Part shown: in pieces, positions 15,335 through 22,037 of the stretch
Layout of the letters: each line of letters starts with the position of its first letter
Position numbering within the stretch: the stretch's first letter is position 1
IMG/VR virus record: IMGVR_UViG_3300043331_000168
Span: 1-58,673 of that record
Reading direction: 5' to 3' (one strand)
Length of the DNA: 58,673 nt
Source of the DNA: a virus
Position numbers and translations under genes: made by a program
The notes under the pieces: generated by a model
Told to the model about the DNA's origin: nothing
The model's input: only the letters and a program-made list of their open reading frames with translations
Databases searched by the model: none

Positions 15335-15363
15335 AAGATACCCGAGTCACTAAGCTCTGTCAA
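15335..15363 (-). promoter_or_regulatory. Promoter of the DUF2958 operon with operator
   Basis: Minus strand: -35 TTGACA (15363-15358), 17-bp spacer, -10 TATCTT (15340-15335). The spacer carries CTTAGTGACTCGG (15354-15342), one base from the -10. The -35 overlaps the stop codon of the helicase gene. Confidence 0.72.
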
Positions 15364-17369
15364 GTGGTTTGTGCAAAGGATTGCAGGAGGTCGGGCGGGA
15401 GCTGTCGCCGGTACTTCGTCACGAGCTTGCGGCCGAGGGCGGCCTGCTTGTTCGTGAGCCGGATGGCGTGCGCGAGCGACTTGCCGATGTTGGTGTCGAG
15501 CTTGTTGAAGCCGACGCCGTCGATCTGCCGCGCGCCGTCGCACATGCCGGCGAGCATCTGGAGCCCCAGGTGGATTGCTGCGCGCTGTGGCTCGGTGAAC
15601 TCTGGCGCTTCCTCGATCTCTCGCCGGCTGATCGTGACGCTCGACTGCGTCGGAATGATCGACTCTCTGGCCGCCGGCGAGGTCACGGGATCATCGAGCG
15701 CCTTGTCGATCGCGTCCTGCTTCTCGACGAGCCGCTTGGCCATGGTCGCGTCGAGCGAGCCCTCGAGCACCAAGTGTTGCACGAGCACGCTGTCGTGCTG
15801 GCCGATCCGGTGCGCCCGGTCTTCGGCCTGGCTCACGTTGCCGGGCACCCAGTCCAGCTCGGCGAACACGACCCGCGTCGCCGCGGTCAGCGTGATGCCG
15901 ACGCCGGCCGCCTCGATCTGGCCGACGAACACGCGGCACGCCTCGTCGCTCTGGAAGCGCTCGACTTCGGCTTGCTTATCCTCGGCCGCCATGCCGCCCC
16001 AAATCAGCGCCGAATGCTCGAAGTGATCGTGCAGCGCCTTGAGCACGTCGCGGTGGTGCGCGAACACGAGCAGCTTGTGGCCTTCCTCGAGGATGCCCTC
16101 GATGTGGGCGATGACGTCCGGGACCTTGGCGATGGCCGTTTGGTGTCTCAAGAGCGCGATCTGCGTGAAGGCAGCCGACACGCCGCGGTTCAGCTCCTCG
16201 ACGGCCTGCTCGTAACCCTCCTGGTTGTCGGCGACCTTGGCGATCTCGACGCGGGCCTTGAGGACCTCGAGGACCTCCTCGGCCGCGGCGAGCGCTGCGA
16301 TCTCGGCTTCGACGACGTGACGTGTCTCCGGCCCGACCGGGACCTCGATGACTTGCCGCCGCTTCGCGGGCAGCTCCTTGAGCACGTCCCGCTTGAGCCG
16401 CCGGACCATGATCGTCGAGCGGAGCCGCTGCTGTAGCTCGCCCAGGTGGGCGGTGCCGAAAGCGTAGCGGTAGCGATACTGTCGCTCGTTCTCGAACTCG
16501 ATCGGGTCGAGGTCCTTGAAGATCGGCAGCCCTTCCATGACTCGGTTGGGGATCGGCGTCCCGGTCGCGTGTGCCTTCATGGGCGCGCCGATCGAGAGCG
16601 CGGCCAGCGTCCGCTTGGCCTTTGGATTCTTGAGCTTGTGGGCCTCGTCGCAGACTCGATAGTGCCACTCACCCGTGAGCAGCTCGTCGAGCCAGTGGTA
16701 GATGATCGCGTAGTTGACGATCACAATTCGGTGATGCGCCGGCCGGCTCAGTACGTGCCGAATCAGGCCGGGGTATGGCTTCGTGCCCGAGAGAATCGTG
16801 ATCTCGTGATCGTTGACGAGCCAGCGCTGTAGCTCGTTGCGCCAGTTGATCGTGAGCGAGGCCGGGACCGCGATCACGATGTTGCGCAGCTCGGGCCTGG
16901 CGTTGATGACGCCGATGATCTGGATGGTCTTGCCGAGCCCCTGCTCGTCGCCGAACAGCGTAGCCTTGCGCGAGAGCGCGAAGTGGATGCCGGCCTTTTG
17001 GAACGGCATGTAGTCGTAGCCGAGCTGCTTGCACATCTCGGACAGCGGGTACTCGGCTTCGATCGCTTCCGCGACTGAGGCCGCGACCGACGATGCTCGA
17101 GCGGCCTGCTCCTCCTCGGGGAGCTTCTGCCACCAAGTGAGCGACCATTCGCCGGTGCTGTCGTCCTTGCGAGGCGAGATGCCGGCGGCCTTGAGCGCGT
17201 CCTTGTTGGCGCGCCACATCGACCAAAAGTCGGGCGGGATCTTGCGAGCCTCGCGCTTGATGCGCGGGCCGAACTTGGTTTGCGTGCGCTGCGGCTGGCC
17301 CCAGCTCGCGAGCGTCTCGAGATTCAGCTCGACGGGCGCGATGTCGACGGTTTTGACTTCGTCAGTCAT
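15360..17369 (-). CDS. SNF2-type DNA translocase/helicase
   Basis: 669 residues from the ATG at 17369. Residues 120-300 are the first RecA-like domain, with Walker A GDEQGLGKT at 140-148, the DEAH box at 241-244 and the HATGTPIPN motif III region. Residues 410-570 are the second domain, ending in QAEDRAHRIGQ, the SNF2 motif VI. The layout matches SMARCAL1/HARP-like annealing helicases found in phages. It would move along DNA and reanneal or remodel forks. It follows the small UVR-like gene in a two-gene operon. Confidence 0.88.
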   Translation of the reverse strand: MTDEVKTVDIAPVELNLETLASWGQPQRTQTKFGPRIKREARKIPPDFWSMWRANKDALKAAGISPRKDDSTGEWSLTWWQKLPEEEQAARASSVAASVAEAIEAEYPLSEMCKQLGYDYMPFQKAGIHFALSRKATLFGDEQGLGKTIQIIGVINARPELRNIVIAVPASLTINWRNELQRWLVNDHEITILSGTKPYPGLIRHVLSRPAHHRIVIVNYAIIYHWLDELLTGEWHYRVCDEAHKLKNPKAKRTLAALSIGAPMKAHATGTPIPNRVMEGLPIFKDLDPIEFENERQYRYRYAFGTAHLGELQQRLRSTIMVRRLKRDVLKELPAKRRQVIEVPVGPETRHVVEAEIAALAAAEEVLEVLKARVEIAKVADNQEGYEQAVEELNRGVSAAFTQIALLRHQTAIAKVPDVIAHIEGILEEGHKLLVFAHHRDVLKALHDHFEHSALIWGGMAAEDKQAEVERFQSDEACRVFVGQIEAAGVGITLTAATRVVFAELDWVPGNVSQAEDRAHRIGQHDSVLVQHLVLEGSLDATMAKRLVEKQDAIDKALDDPVTSPAARESIIPTQSSVTISRREIEEAPEFTEPQRAAIHLGLQMLAGMCDGARQIDGVGFNKLDTNIGKSLAHAIRLTNKQAALGRKLVTKYRRQLPPDLLQSFAQTT

Positions 17370-17520
17370 TACCCTTGTCCTCATAAGCCGCGTAGAGCCG
17401 CTCGAGCCCTTCCCGCGCAGCCGCGGCGCCTTCGAAGTCGCCGGCCGCCTCAAGTTCTTCGATCGTGGCGCTCAACGCGGAGCGCATTTTCTCGAACCGG
17501 ACCTGTCTGCTTTCTGCCAT
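17362..17520 (-). CDS. Small UVR-motif-like protein, leader gene of the helicase operon
   Basis: 52 residues from the ATG at 17520, with AGAGGAGAAAGG just upstream. Residues 16-43 form a helical hairpin (ATIEELEAAGDFEGAAAARE then GLERLY) that resembles the UVR motif by which UvrB and UvrC interact. The stop lies 8 bases inside the helicase gene. The resemblance could be chance for a short helical protein, but the strong ribosome site and promoter show the gene is real. Confidence 0.65.
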   Translation of the reverse strand: MAESRQVRFEKMRSALSATIEELEAAGDFEGAAAAREGLERLYAAYEDKGND

Positions 17521-17544
17521 TTCCTTTCTCCTCTTTACGGGTGC

Positions 17545-17574
17545 AGCATAGCACAGTGACTAAGAGCTTGTCAA
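17545..17574 (-). promoter_or_regulatory. Promoter of the helicase operon with operator
   Basis: Minus strand: -35 TTGACA (17574-17569), 18-bp spacer, -10 TATGCT (17550-17545). The spacer holds CTTAGTCACTGTG (17564-17552), one base from the -10. Its -35 overlaps that of the divergent plus-strand promoter, so one bound regulator could affect both. Confidence 0.72.
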
Positions 17575-17596
17575 CGGCCTGATAGATGCTTATAGT
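17568..17596 (+). promoter_or_regulatory. Promoter of the plus-strand DUF2303/terminase block
   Basis: -35 TTGTCA (17568-17573, 5 of 6), 17-bp spacer, -10 TATAGT (17591-17596, 5 of 6). It is back to back with the helicase promoter and shares five bases with its -35. The operator at 17552-17564 lies just upstream. Confidence 0.7.
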
Positions 17597-17632
17597 GCGG
17601 CCTTTCGTCCAACCACCAGGGGAGCCGCTTTT

Positions 17633-18007
17633 ATGCCCGAGCCTGACCAAAACCTCATATTGCCGGACGCCTTGCCGGTCGAACCGCGAGCCCCGACGCC
17701 GGCGCTCAACGTGCTATCCGTGCTGCGGGGTGGCCATGTGTTCGATCTCTTGAGCCTCGAGTTCCAGCGCGCCGTGCTCGCGCTCGAGGCCGCCGGCGAT
17801 CCCAAGGCCAAGGCGAAGGTCAAGATCGAGGTCACGCTCGCGAAGCACCCGAAGAAGCTCAACACGCTCTTTGTCTCGACCGACATCGACTCGAAGCTCC
17901 CGCCCGAGGACATCGACTCGGACATCTTGTTCTACGACGAGACCACGGGCGAGCTGATGACGCGCAACCCGAACCAGCGGGAGATGTTCGAAGGGCCGCA
18001 GGGATAG
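17633..18007 (+). CDS. Hypothetical protein, first gene of the plus-strand block
   Basis: 124 residues, with GGGGAG upstream. A central helical stretch (FDLLSLEFQRAVLALEAAG) is followed by a beta segment (KVKIEVTLAKHPKKLNTLFV) and an acidic tail ending NPNQREMFEG. This order is seen in small phage proteins encoded before DUF2303 genes; no function is known to me. Confidence 0.7.
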   Translation: MPEPDQNLILPDALPVEPRAPTPALNVLSVLRGGHVFDLLSLEFQRAVLALEAAGDPKAKAKVKIEVTLAKHPKKLNTLFVSTDIDSKLPPEDIDSDILFYDETTGELMTRNPNQREMFEGPQG

Positions 18008-18073
18008 ACTCAGGGCCGGCAGCGCCCGGTGGAGCGCCAGGATACCCGGCGCACAAACACCGAAGCTGAAGCC

Positions 18074-18134
18074 GTGCCGGGGAACAAAGGTCGTAAAGCA
18101 ACTTAATGGGGTTGACCGCCCCGAGCCCCGGCGC
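18074..18134 (+). other. Structured untranslated leader before the DUF2303 gene
   Basis: Nine bases 18074-18082 (GTGCCGGGG) can pair with 18126-18134 (CCCCGGCGC, one G-U pair). Inside, GGGG 18108-18111 pairs with CCCC 18119-18122. The whole 156-base gap 18008-18163 has no gene. A structured mRNA leader or small RNA is possible; there is no T-run, so it is not a terminator. Confidence 0.35.
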
Positions 18135-18163
18135 GCAATGATTTGAAAACAAAGGGGAATCTC

Positions 18164-18958
18164 ATGTTGAAGGAAGCGATGCAATTTCTGATGGGCCAGA
18201 CGCACACGCTCATACCTGGGGCGTCGGTTGGCAGTGTGGCCGACCTGATCGTGCTCGGGGATGGCCAGACCCTCGAGAGCCTCGAGGAGCATCTGCCGGC
18301 GCCGACCGCGGTGCGCCGGCGCGTGGTCGCGCAGTCGGCCGCTTCGCTGGTCTCCTACGTCAATCGGTTCGCGAATGCCGACACGTCGATCTACCTCGAT
18401 TTCAAGACGCCGGAGTTTACGGCCGTGATCGACCACCACGGTGCGGTGCCGACGTGGGGCAAGCATCAAGTCGTATTCCGGCCGGAGCTGTCGCTCGAGA
18501 TGAAGGCGTGGCTCGACTTCAGCGCTGCGGCGTTCAATCACCGAAAGCTGCTCGAGTTCATGGAGCGCCACGCGGCCGATTGCCACGAACCGGGGGAGCG
18601 CGAGATACTGCAATTCGCGCATAACTTCGAGGCGGTCGAGAAGCACACATATCAGTCGTCGCGCAACCTCGACAATGGCCACGTGGAACTGACGTATATC
18701 AAGGGCTCAGCGACCAACAAGGTCACGTTCCCGCACGCGCTCAAGCTGTGGATCCCGGTGCACGAGAACGAGCCCGAGCAATTCATCGACGGCCGCCTCG
18801 GCTATTCCACGAACGAGGGCGACGTGAAGTTCAACTTCCGATTCGTGCTCGACCCCGTGCGCATCCGGCGCGATGCGTTGCGCAAGATGGCCGAGGAGAT
18901 TGGCACCAGCGCGAAAGTGGGGCATCTCTACGAGGCCATGCTCGGGCTCCCGACGTGA
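18164..18958 (+). CDS. DUF2303 family protein (YfdQ-like)
   Basis: 264 residues from the ATG at 18164, with AAAGGGG upstream; an upstream TTG frame is ignored. The DUF2303 features are visible: the N-terminal QFLMGQTH region, HLPAPTAVRRR, ADTSIYLDF, FTAVIDHHG, and the C-terminal RFVLDPVRI. The family is widespread in phages and cryptic prophages; its role is unknown. It leads towards the terminase genes. Confidence 0.88.
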   Translation: MLKEAMQFLMGQTHTLIPGASVGSVADLIVLGDGQTLESLEEHLPAPTAVRRRVVAQSAASLVSYVNRFANADTSIYLDFKTPEFTAVIDHHGAVPTWGKHQVVFRPELSLEMKAWLDFSAAAFNHRKLLEFMERHAADCHEPGEREILQFAHNFEAVEKHTYQSSRNLDNGHVELTYIKGSATNKVTFPHALKLWIPVHENEPEQFIDGRLGYSTNEGDVKFNFRFVLDPVRIRRDALRKMAEEIGTSAKVGHLYEAMLGLPT

Positions 18959-19305
18959 TGCGCTGCCCGCGAGAGTGGGAGATTTACCGCGACCAACGTC
19001 TAGGCCGGGGCGACACATGCAACGGCGCACTTCGCTTGCCGGCGCGCAACATGCAGATTATTTTCTCGAATGGCATGGGTTGGGAACACGTTTCAGTGTC
19101 GTGCAAGACGCGCTGCCCGAGCTGGGAAGAAATGGCCGAGATCAAGCGACGCTTTTGGCAGCCGGATGACGTCGTGATGCAACTCCACGTGGCGGACAAG
19201 GATCACATCAACTGCCATCCGTTTTGTCTCCACTTGTGGCGGCCATTGGATGCGCAAATACCTGTGCCGCCGGGGATTATGGTCGGGCCGCATGTCGCAG
19301 CGTAA
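18958..19305 (+). CDS. Conserved phage protein (GWEHVSVS family)
   Basis: 115 residues from the ATG at 18958, sharing one base with the previous stop. The core GMGWEHVSVS, CPSWEEMAEIKRRFW, VVMQLHVAD and CLHLWRP is a well conserved phage family (I recall the name DUF7694, not certain). Phage genomes often carry it as a stand-alone gene. Function unknown. Confidence 0.75.
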   Translation: MRCPREWEIYRDQRLGRGDTCNGALRLPARNMQIIFSNGMGWEHVSVSCKTRCPSWEEMAEIKRRFWQPDDVVMQLHVADKDHINCHPFCLHLWRPLDAQIPVPPGIMVGPHVAA

Positions 19306-20023
19306 ACCCATCGCAGCGCTGCTCGAGGAGGTCACGCGGCCGCCGCCGCCCAAGCGTCCGCCGGAGCGCAAGCGAAAGAAGAAGCTCCAACTCCGCCGCG
19401 GGCCACCTGTCGTGAAGCGCAAGCAGCTCGATCTCGAGGAGGAGATGATCCGGCGTTTCTGCCATGCGCTCCTATTCGAGTGCGGGTTCAACGCCACAGA
19501 CGCATATCTCAAGGTCGATCCGACGGTTACGCGCGGGAGTGCGGGCACTATAGCCGCCCGCCTGTTGAGGAGTGTTCGGGTCCAAAGCAAGCTCGCCGAA
19601 ATTATTAATACCGCCAAAGCGCGAGACGGGCTCGACCAAGCCAAGATCATCGCCATTTGGAACGCCATGAGCGATGCGAATATCCTCGACTACTACGACG
19701 AAGACAAAGACGGCCGGCTCGTGCTCACGAAGCTCAAAAGGCTGCCGATCGAGAAGCAGCAGAACATCGCACAGATCGAAGTCACAACGGACACGATCAA
19801 CGACATGACCGTTCAGCAGCGCGTGAAGCTCAAGCTCATCGACCGCAAGAGCGTGACCGATTCCATGGCGCGCGCGGCGGGCATGTTCGGCGATCTCGGT
19901 AAGCCGCCCGAGGACGACGGTGACATCGCGAAGGCGATCGAGGAAGGCTTCGAGCGCGTCCGCAAAGCAATGGGCGGCAAGACGTTCGACGGCAAGACCG
20001 GCGAGGAGGTCATTGATGTCTGA
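19292..20023 (+). CDS. terS: Terminase small subunit
   Basis: 243 residues from the ATG at 19292; overlaps the previous gene by 14 bases. A basic N-terminus (residues 20-50) precedes a helix-turn-helix-like segment, FCHALLFECGFNATDAYLKV, followed by GTIAARLLRSVRVQSKL, which is the signature of Terminase_2-type small subunits. The C-terminal half is helical and should form the oligomer. It would recognise the packaging site and pass DNA to TerL, whose gene is 2 kb downstream. Confidence 0.82.
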   Translation: MSQRKPIAALLEEVTRPPPPKRPPERKRKKKLQLRRGPPVVKRKQLDLEEEMIRRFCHALLFECGFNATDAYLKVDPTVTRGSAGTIAARLLRSVRVQSKLAEIINTAKARDGLDQAKIIAIWNAMSDANILDYYDEDKDGRLVLTKLKRLPIEKQQNIAQIEVTTDTINDMTVQQRVKLKLIDRKSVTDSMARAAGMFGDLGKPPEDDGDIAKAIEEGFERVRKAMGGKTFDGKTGEEVIDV

Positions 20024-20462
20024 CACACCGACGCTCACGCGCCGCGGGTTCCTGTTCGGAGCCGGCGCCGTAGCGATCATGAGCGGGGCGATGCCGCTCT
20101 CGCAGGCGATCGAGGCTGTGTTCAAAGAGCCGCAGATCGAGGCCGTCAAGCACGTCGGGCGCATCGTGCGCGTTGCTGGCTCGGGGGCGCTCGGCGATGG
20201 GCTCATCGTTGCCGCGCCGGGTTCACGAGTGGCGGCCGACATTCTCACGAGCGGCTACTACGGGCCGACGGTATACCCAGGGACGCCGATCCGCGAGGCG
20301 CTCGCGACGATTCGTGGCGAGTCAACAATCTTCGTGCCGGACTTCATGCGCCGGCGTCTCGAGATCGCGGAGCTGGCGCTCGAGGATCCCGAGCTGGCCG
20401 GCGTGATCGAGTACGCGCAGGCCATGGTGCGCGGGCGCGGCCGGAGGATCATCACACTATGA
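20016..20462 (+). CDS. Hypothetical protein with Tat-like signal
   Basis: 148 residues, with GGAGG upstream. The N-terminus has TRRGFLFGAGAVAIMSGAMP at 8-27: two arginines followed by a hydrophobic stretch with a small-residue end, as in twin-arginine export signals. The rest is an alpha-beta domain with a TSGYYGPTVYPGTPIREAL segment. Export of a protein encoded between TerS and TerL is unexpected. The function is unknown; a cytosolic protein with a chance motif is possible. Confidence 0.68.
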   Translation: MSDTPTLTRRGFLFGAGAVAIMSGAMPLSQAIEAVFKEPQIEAVKHVGRIVRVAGSGALGDGLIVAAPGSRVAADILTSGYYGPTVYPGTPIREALATIRGESTIFVPDFMRRRLEIAELALEDPELAGVIEYAQAMVRGRGRRIITL

Positions 20463-20689
20463 CAACCTTGGCCGAGCAGATCGCGTGCGTGCAGCGTGAG
20501 ATTCAGATGCGCCAGCGGGTCTATCCGGGGCTCATCGACCGACGCAAGATGCGGCCCGAGGCAGCCGATCGCGAGATCGAGACCATGGTCGACGTCGAGC
20601 GCTCGCTCGTCATACTCCAGCAGATTGCCGCGGGGCTGCCGCAACACGAGAAAACGGCGGAATTGCTCAAGGAGATGGGGCTCGCGTGA
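20459..20689 (+). CDS. Small conserved phage protein
   Basis: 76 residues, ATGA overlap. The pattern LAEQIACVQREIQMRQRVYP followed by a basic turn and a long helix (EIETMVDVERSLVILQQIA) is common in phages as a small protein next to replication or packaging genes. It is fully helical and probably a dimer. Function unknown. Confidence 0.75.
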   Translation: MTTLAEQIACVQREIQMRQRVYPGLIDRRKMRPEAADREIETMVDVERSLVILQQIAAGLPQHEKTAELLKEMGLA

Positions 20690-20937
20690 GTACCGGAATG
20701 CGTTGCTACTGCGGCGGCAATACGTGTGTCATCGACACGCGACCGCAAACGAACATGCGCGTGCGGCGCCGGCGCAAGTGCCGCAAATGCGGCGCGCGGT
20801 TCTCGACGGTCGAGGTCGAGGCGCGCACGCTGACCGCGCTCATCAAATGCCGGGACGCGCTCGATCGGCTTTACTTTGACCGCGCCAAATGGGGGCGCCG
20901 AGTGGAGGATCATGGAGATATTCGAGTGGCACGTTGA
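20686..20937 (+). CDS. NrdR-like zinc-ribbon protein
   Basis: 83 residues from a GTG with GTGA overlap. Residues 7-45 match the zinc ribbon of NrdR-like regulators: MRCYCGGNTCVIDTRP, RRRRKCRKCGARFSTVE. NrdR normally has an ATP-cone after this; here only about 35 residues follow, so it is a stand-alone ribbon. It may bind DNA. Phage small proteins of this type are common; the target is unknown. Confidence 0.75.
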   Translation: MSTGMRCYCGGNTCVIDTRPQTNMRVRRRRKCRKCGARFSTVEVEARTLTALIKCRDALDRLYFDRAKWGRRVEDHGDIRVAR

Positions 20938-21226
20938 GAGCCGCCCGTACTACGGGGATGGCGTCCAAGTGTGGGCTTTCCGGCAGGTCGGCGACTACCG
21001 TGAGCACCTTGCGTCGATGCTCGCCGTGCAGCGCATCGAGAAGCACCAGATGTACGAAGGCGGCCCGACGTTCAAGCTCACGTCCGGCGAGGCGCAGCAG
21101 CTCATGAACGGGCTCTGGCAAGCGGGTTTGCGGCCTCGCGACGGTGCCGGCTCGCTCGCGCACGTGGACGCGCAGAAGGCCCATCTCGAGGACATGCGCC
21201 GGCTCGTGTTCGACGCGAAGCCATGA
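20912..21226 (+). CDS. Hypothetical protein
   Basis: 104 residues from the ATG at 20912, with GGAGG directly upstream. A beta-rich first half (MEIFEWHVESRPYYGDGVQV) is followed by helices with EAQQLMNGLWQAGLRP. This resembles small conserved phage proteins of unknown role that lie close to terminase genes. Confidence 0.7.
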   Translation: MEIFEWHVESRPYYGDGVQVWAFRQVGDYREHLASMLAVQRIEKHQMYEGGPTFKLTSGEAQQLMNGLWQAGLRPRDGAGSLAHVDAQKAHLEDMRRLVFDAKP

Positions 21227-21456
21227 AGAACGTCAAAACCCGCGACTTCGGCGGTAAGCTCTCGCCCTCTCAGGTGCTCATCGACGTGATGCAATACACC
21301 GACGAGGCTAAGACGCTCGTGGTCGTGTTCATCGACAAGGACGATTGCATCAACACCGCATGGGCCGATGGTGCGCTCTCGCAGCGCGTCGGGCTCTGCG
21401 ACATCGCGAAGCACCGCATGATCGACCTTGCCTGGCGAGATGAAGAAGCCAAGTGA
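21223..21456 (+). CDS. Hypothetical protein
   Basis: 77 residues, ATGA overlap. Central strand pair (KTLVVVFIDKDDCINTAWAD) then a helix with SQRVGLCDIAKHRMIDLAW. No family recognised. Confidence 0.65.
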   Translation: MKNVKTRDFGGKLSPSQVLIDVMQYTDEAKTLVVVFIDKDDCINTAWADGALSQRVGLCDIAKHRMIDLAWRDEEAK

Positions 21457-21733
21457 GCGCCGCGGCCGGCTGATCGAGTTCCGTCTTGGTCACCGCATGG
21501 CTGAGGCCGGCGAGAAGCTCGACCCCAACGCTTCGAAGACCTGGCAGCTCGGCTACAACTACGCGCGCCGCACGCTCGCGATGCGGGCCTGGTCGCACAA
21601 GCACAATCGCGCCTACGTCTTCGACGGCCCGTTCCCGGCCGAGGATCCGCTGCCCGAGTCGCCGGCCCAGGTCGAGCTATGGCTCAAGTCAAACGAGAGG
21701 CTGCTCGTAGCGATTGGCTTAGCGAATCCCTAG
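21440..21733 (+). CDS. Hypothetical protein; its 3' end carries the start of iteron array 2
   Basis: 97 residues from the ATG at 21440; overlaps the previous gene by 17 bases. Basic N-terminus (KKPSERRGRLIEFRLGHRM), then a tyrosine/arginine-rich segment (TWQLGYNYARRTLAMRAW). The final codons contain the first iterons of the array. No family recognised. Confidence 0.65.
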   Translation: MKKPSERRGRLIEFRLGHRMAEAGEKLDPNASKTWQLGYNYARRTLAMRAWSHKHNRAYVFDGPFPAEDPLPESPAQVELWLKSNERLLVAIGLANP

Positions 21734-21783
21734 CGAACTTGTAGCGAACCGCTTAGCGGATGCCTAGCGAATCAGGTGGCGAA
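21708..21783 (+). repeat. Iteron array 2 (TAGCGAA), seven copies
   Basis: Copies begin at 21708, 21720, 21731, 21742, 21754, 21765 and 21777: four perfect TAGCGAA and three with one change (TAGCGAT, TAGCGGA, TGGCGAA). Spacings are 12, 11, 11, 12, 11, 12, an average of 11.5 bp. The 18-mer 21741-21758 is identical to 4422-4439 in array 1. The sixth copy coincides with the -35 of the promoter of gene 21802-22005. Confidence 0.88.
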
Positions 21784-21793
21784 TCGCTACAAT
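21765..21793 (+). promoter_or_regulatory. Promoter overlapping iteron array 2
   Basis: -10 TACAAT (21788-21793, 5 of 6) with a weak -35 TAGCGA (21765-21770) 17 bp upstream, which is part of an iteron. The ATG at 21802 follows 8 bases later with no Shine-Dalgarno. An iteron-binding protein would cover the -35, giving a simple feedback switch. Confidence 0.5.
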
Positions 21794-21801
21794 GCGCGCC
21801 C

Positions 21802-22005
21802 ATGCGTGTCTACATCGTCACTGGCAACCGTCGGCAGTTCCACGACTGCGTCCGCAAGCTCGGGCTGCACGAGGCGGCCGCGGTCTACGTAGAGCGCGTC
21901 GAGGATCTCGAGGCCGACGGCTTCGTGGTGCTGTACGGCGACTATGCGCGCAACCCCGCGGCGCCGGCTGCGGAGCGTTTGCAGCGCGCGCGGCGCGCAG
22001 CGTAG
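21802..22005 (+). CDS. Small protein downstream of iteron array 2
   Basis: 67 residues from the ATG at 21802. It begins with a strand, MRVYIVTGNRRQFHDCVRK, then VERVEDLEADGFVVLYGDYA, an alpha-beta pattern like a small nucleotide-binding or Rossmann-type half-domain, and ends in an Arg/Ala-rich helix. No family is recognised. Its own promoter is merged with the iteron array, so its level is probably set by the array-binding protein. Confidence 0.6.
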   Translation: MRVYIVTGNRRQFHDCVRKLGLHEAAAVYVERVEDLEADGFVVLYGDYARNPAAPAAERLQRARRAA

Positions 22006-22030
22006 ACACTAAGCGCTGATTGCGTACACT
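22003..22030 (+). promoter_or_regulatory. Candidate promoter of terL
   Basis: -35 TAGACA (22003-22008, 5 of 6), 16-bp spacer, -10 TACACT (22025-22030, 4 of 6). The spacer contains AGCGCTGATTGCGT, nearly the same as in the DUF1376 promoter. An operator-like CGTAGACACTAAG (11 of 13) lies at 22001-22013. The GTG start at 22038 follows 7 bases after the -10. Confidence 0.5.
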
Positions 22031-22037
22031 GCGGCTC

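Noticed and set aside
15369-16436. 355-residue plus-strand frame
   Set aside because: Antisense to the SNF2 helicase, which has complete Walker and SNF2 motifs; long antisense frames are expected in GC-rich DNA.
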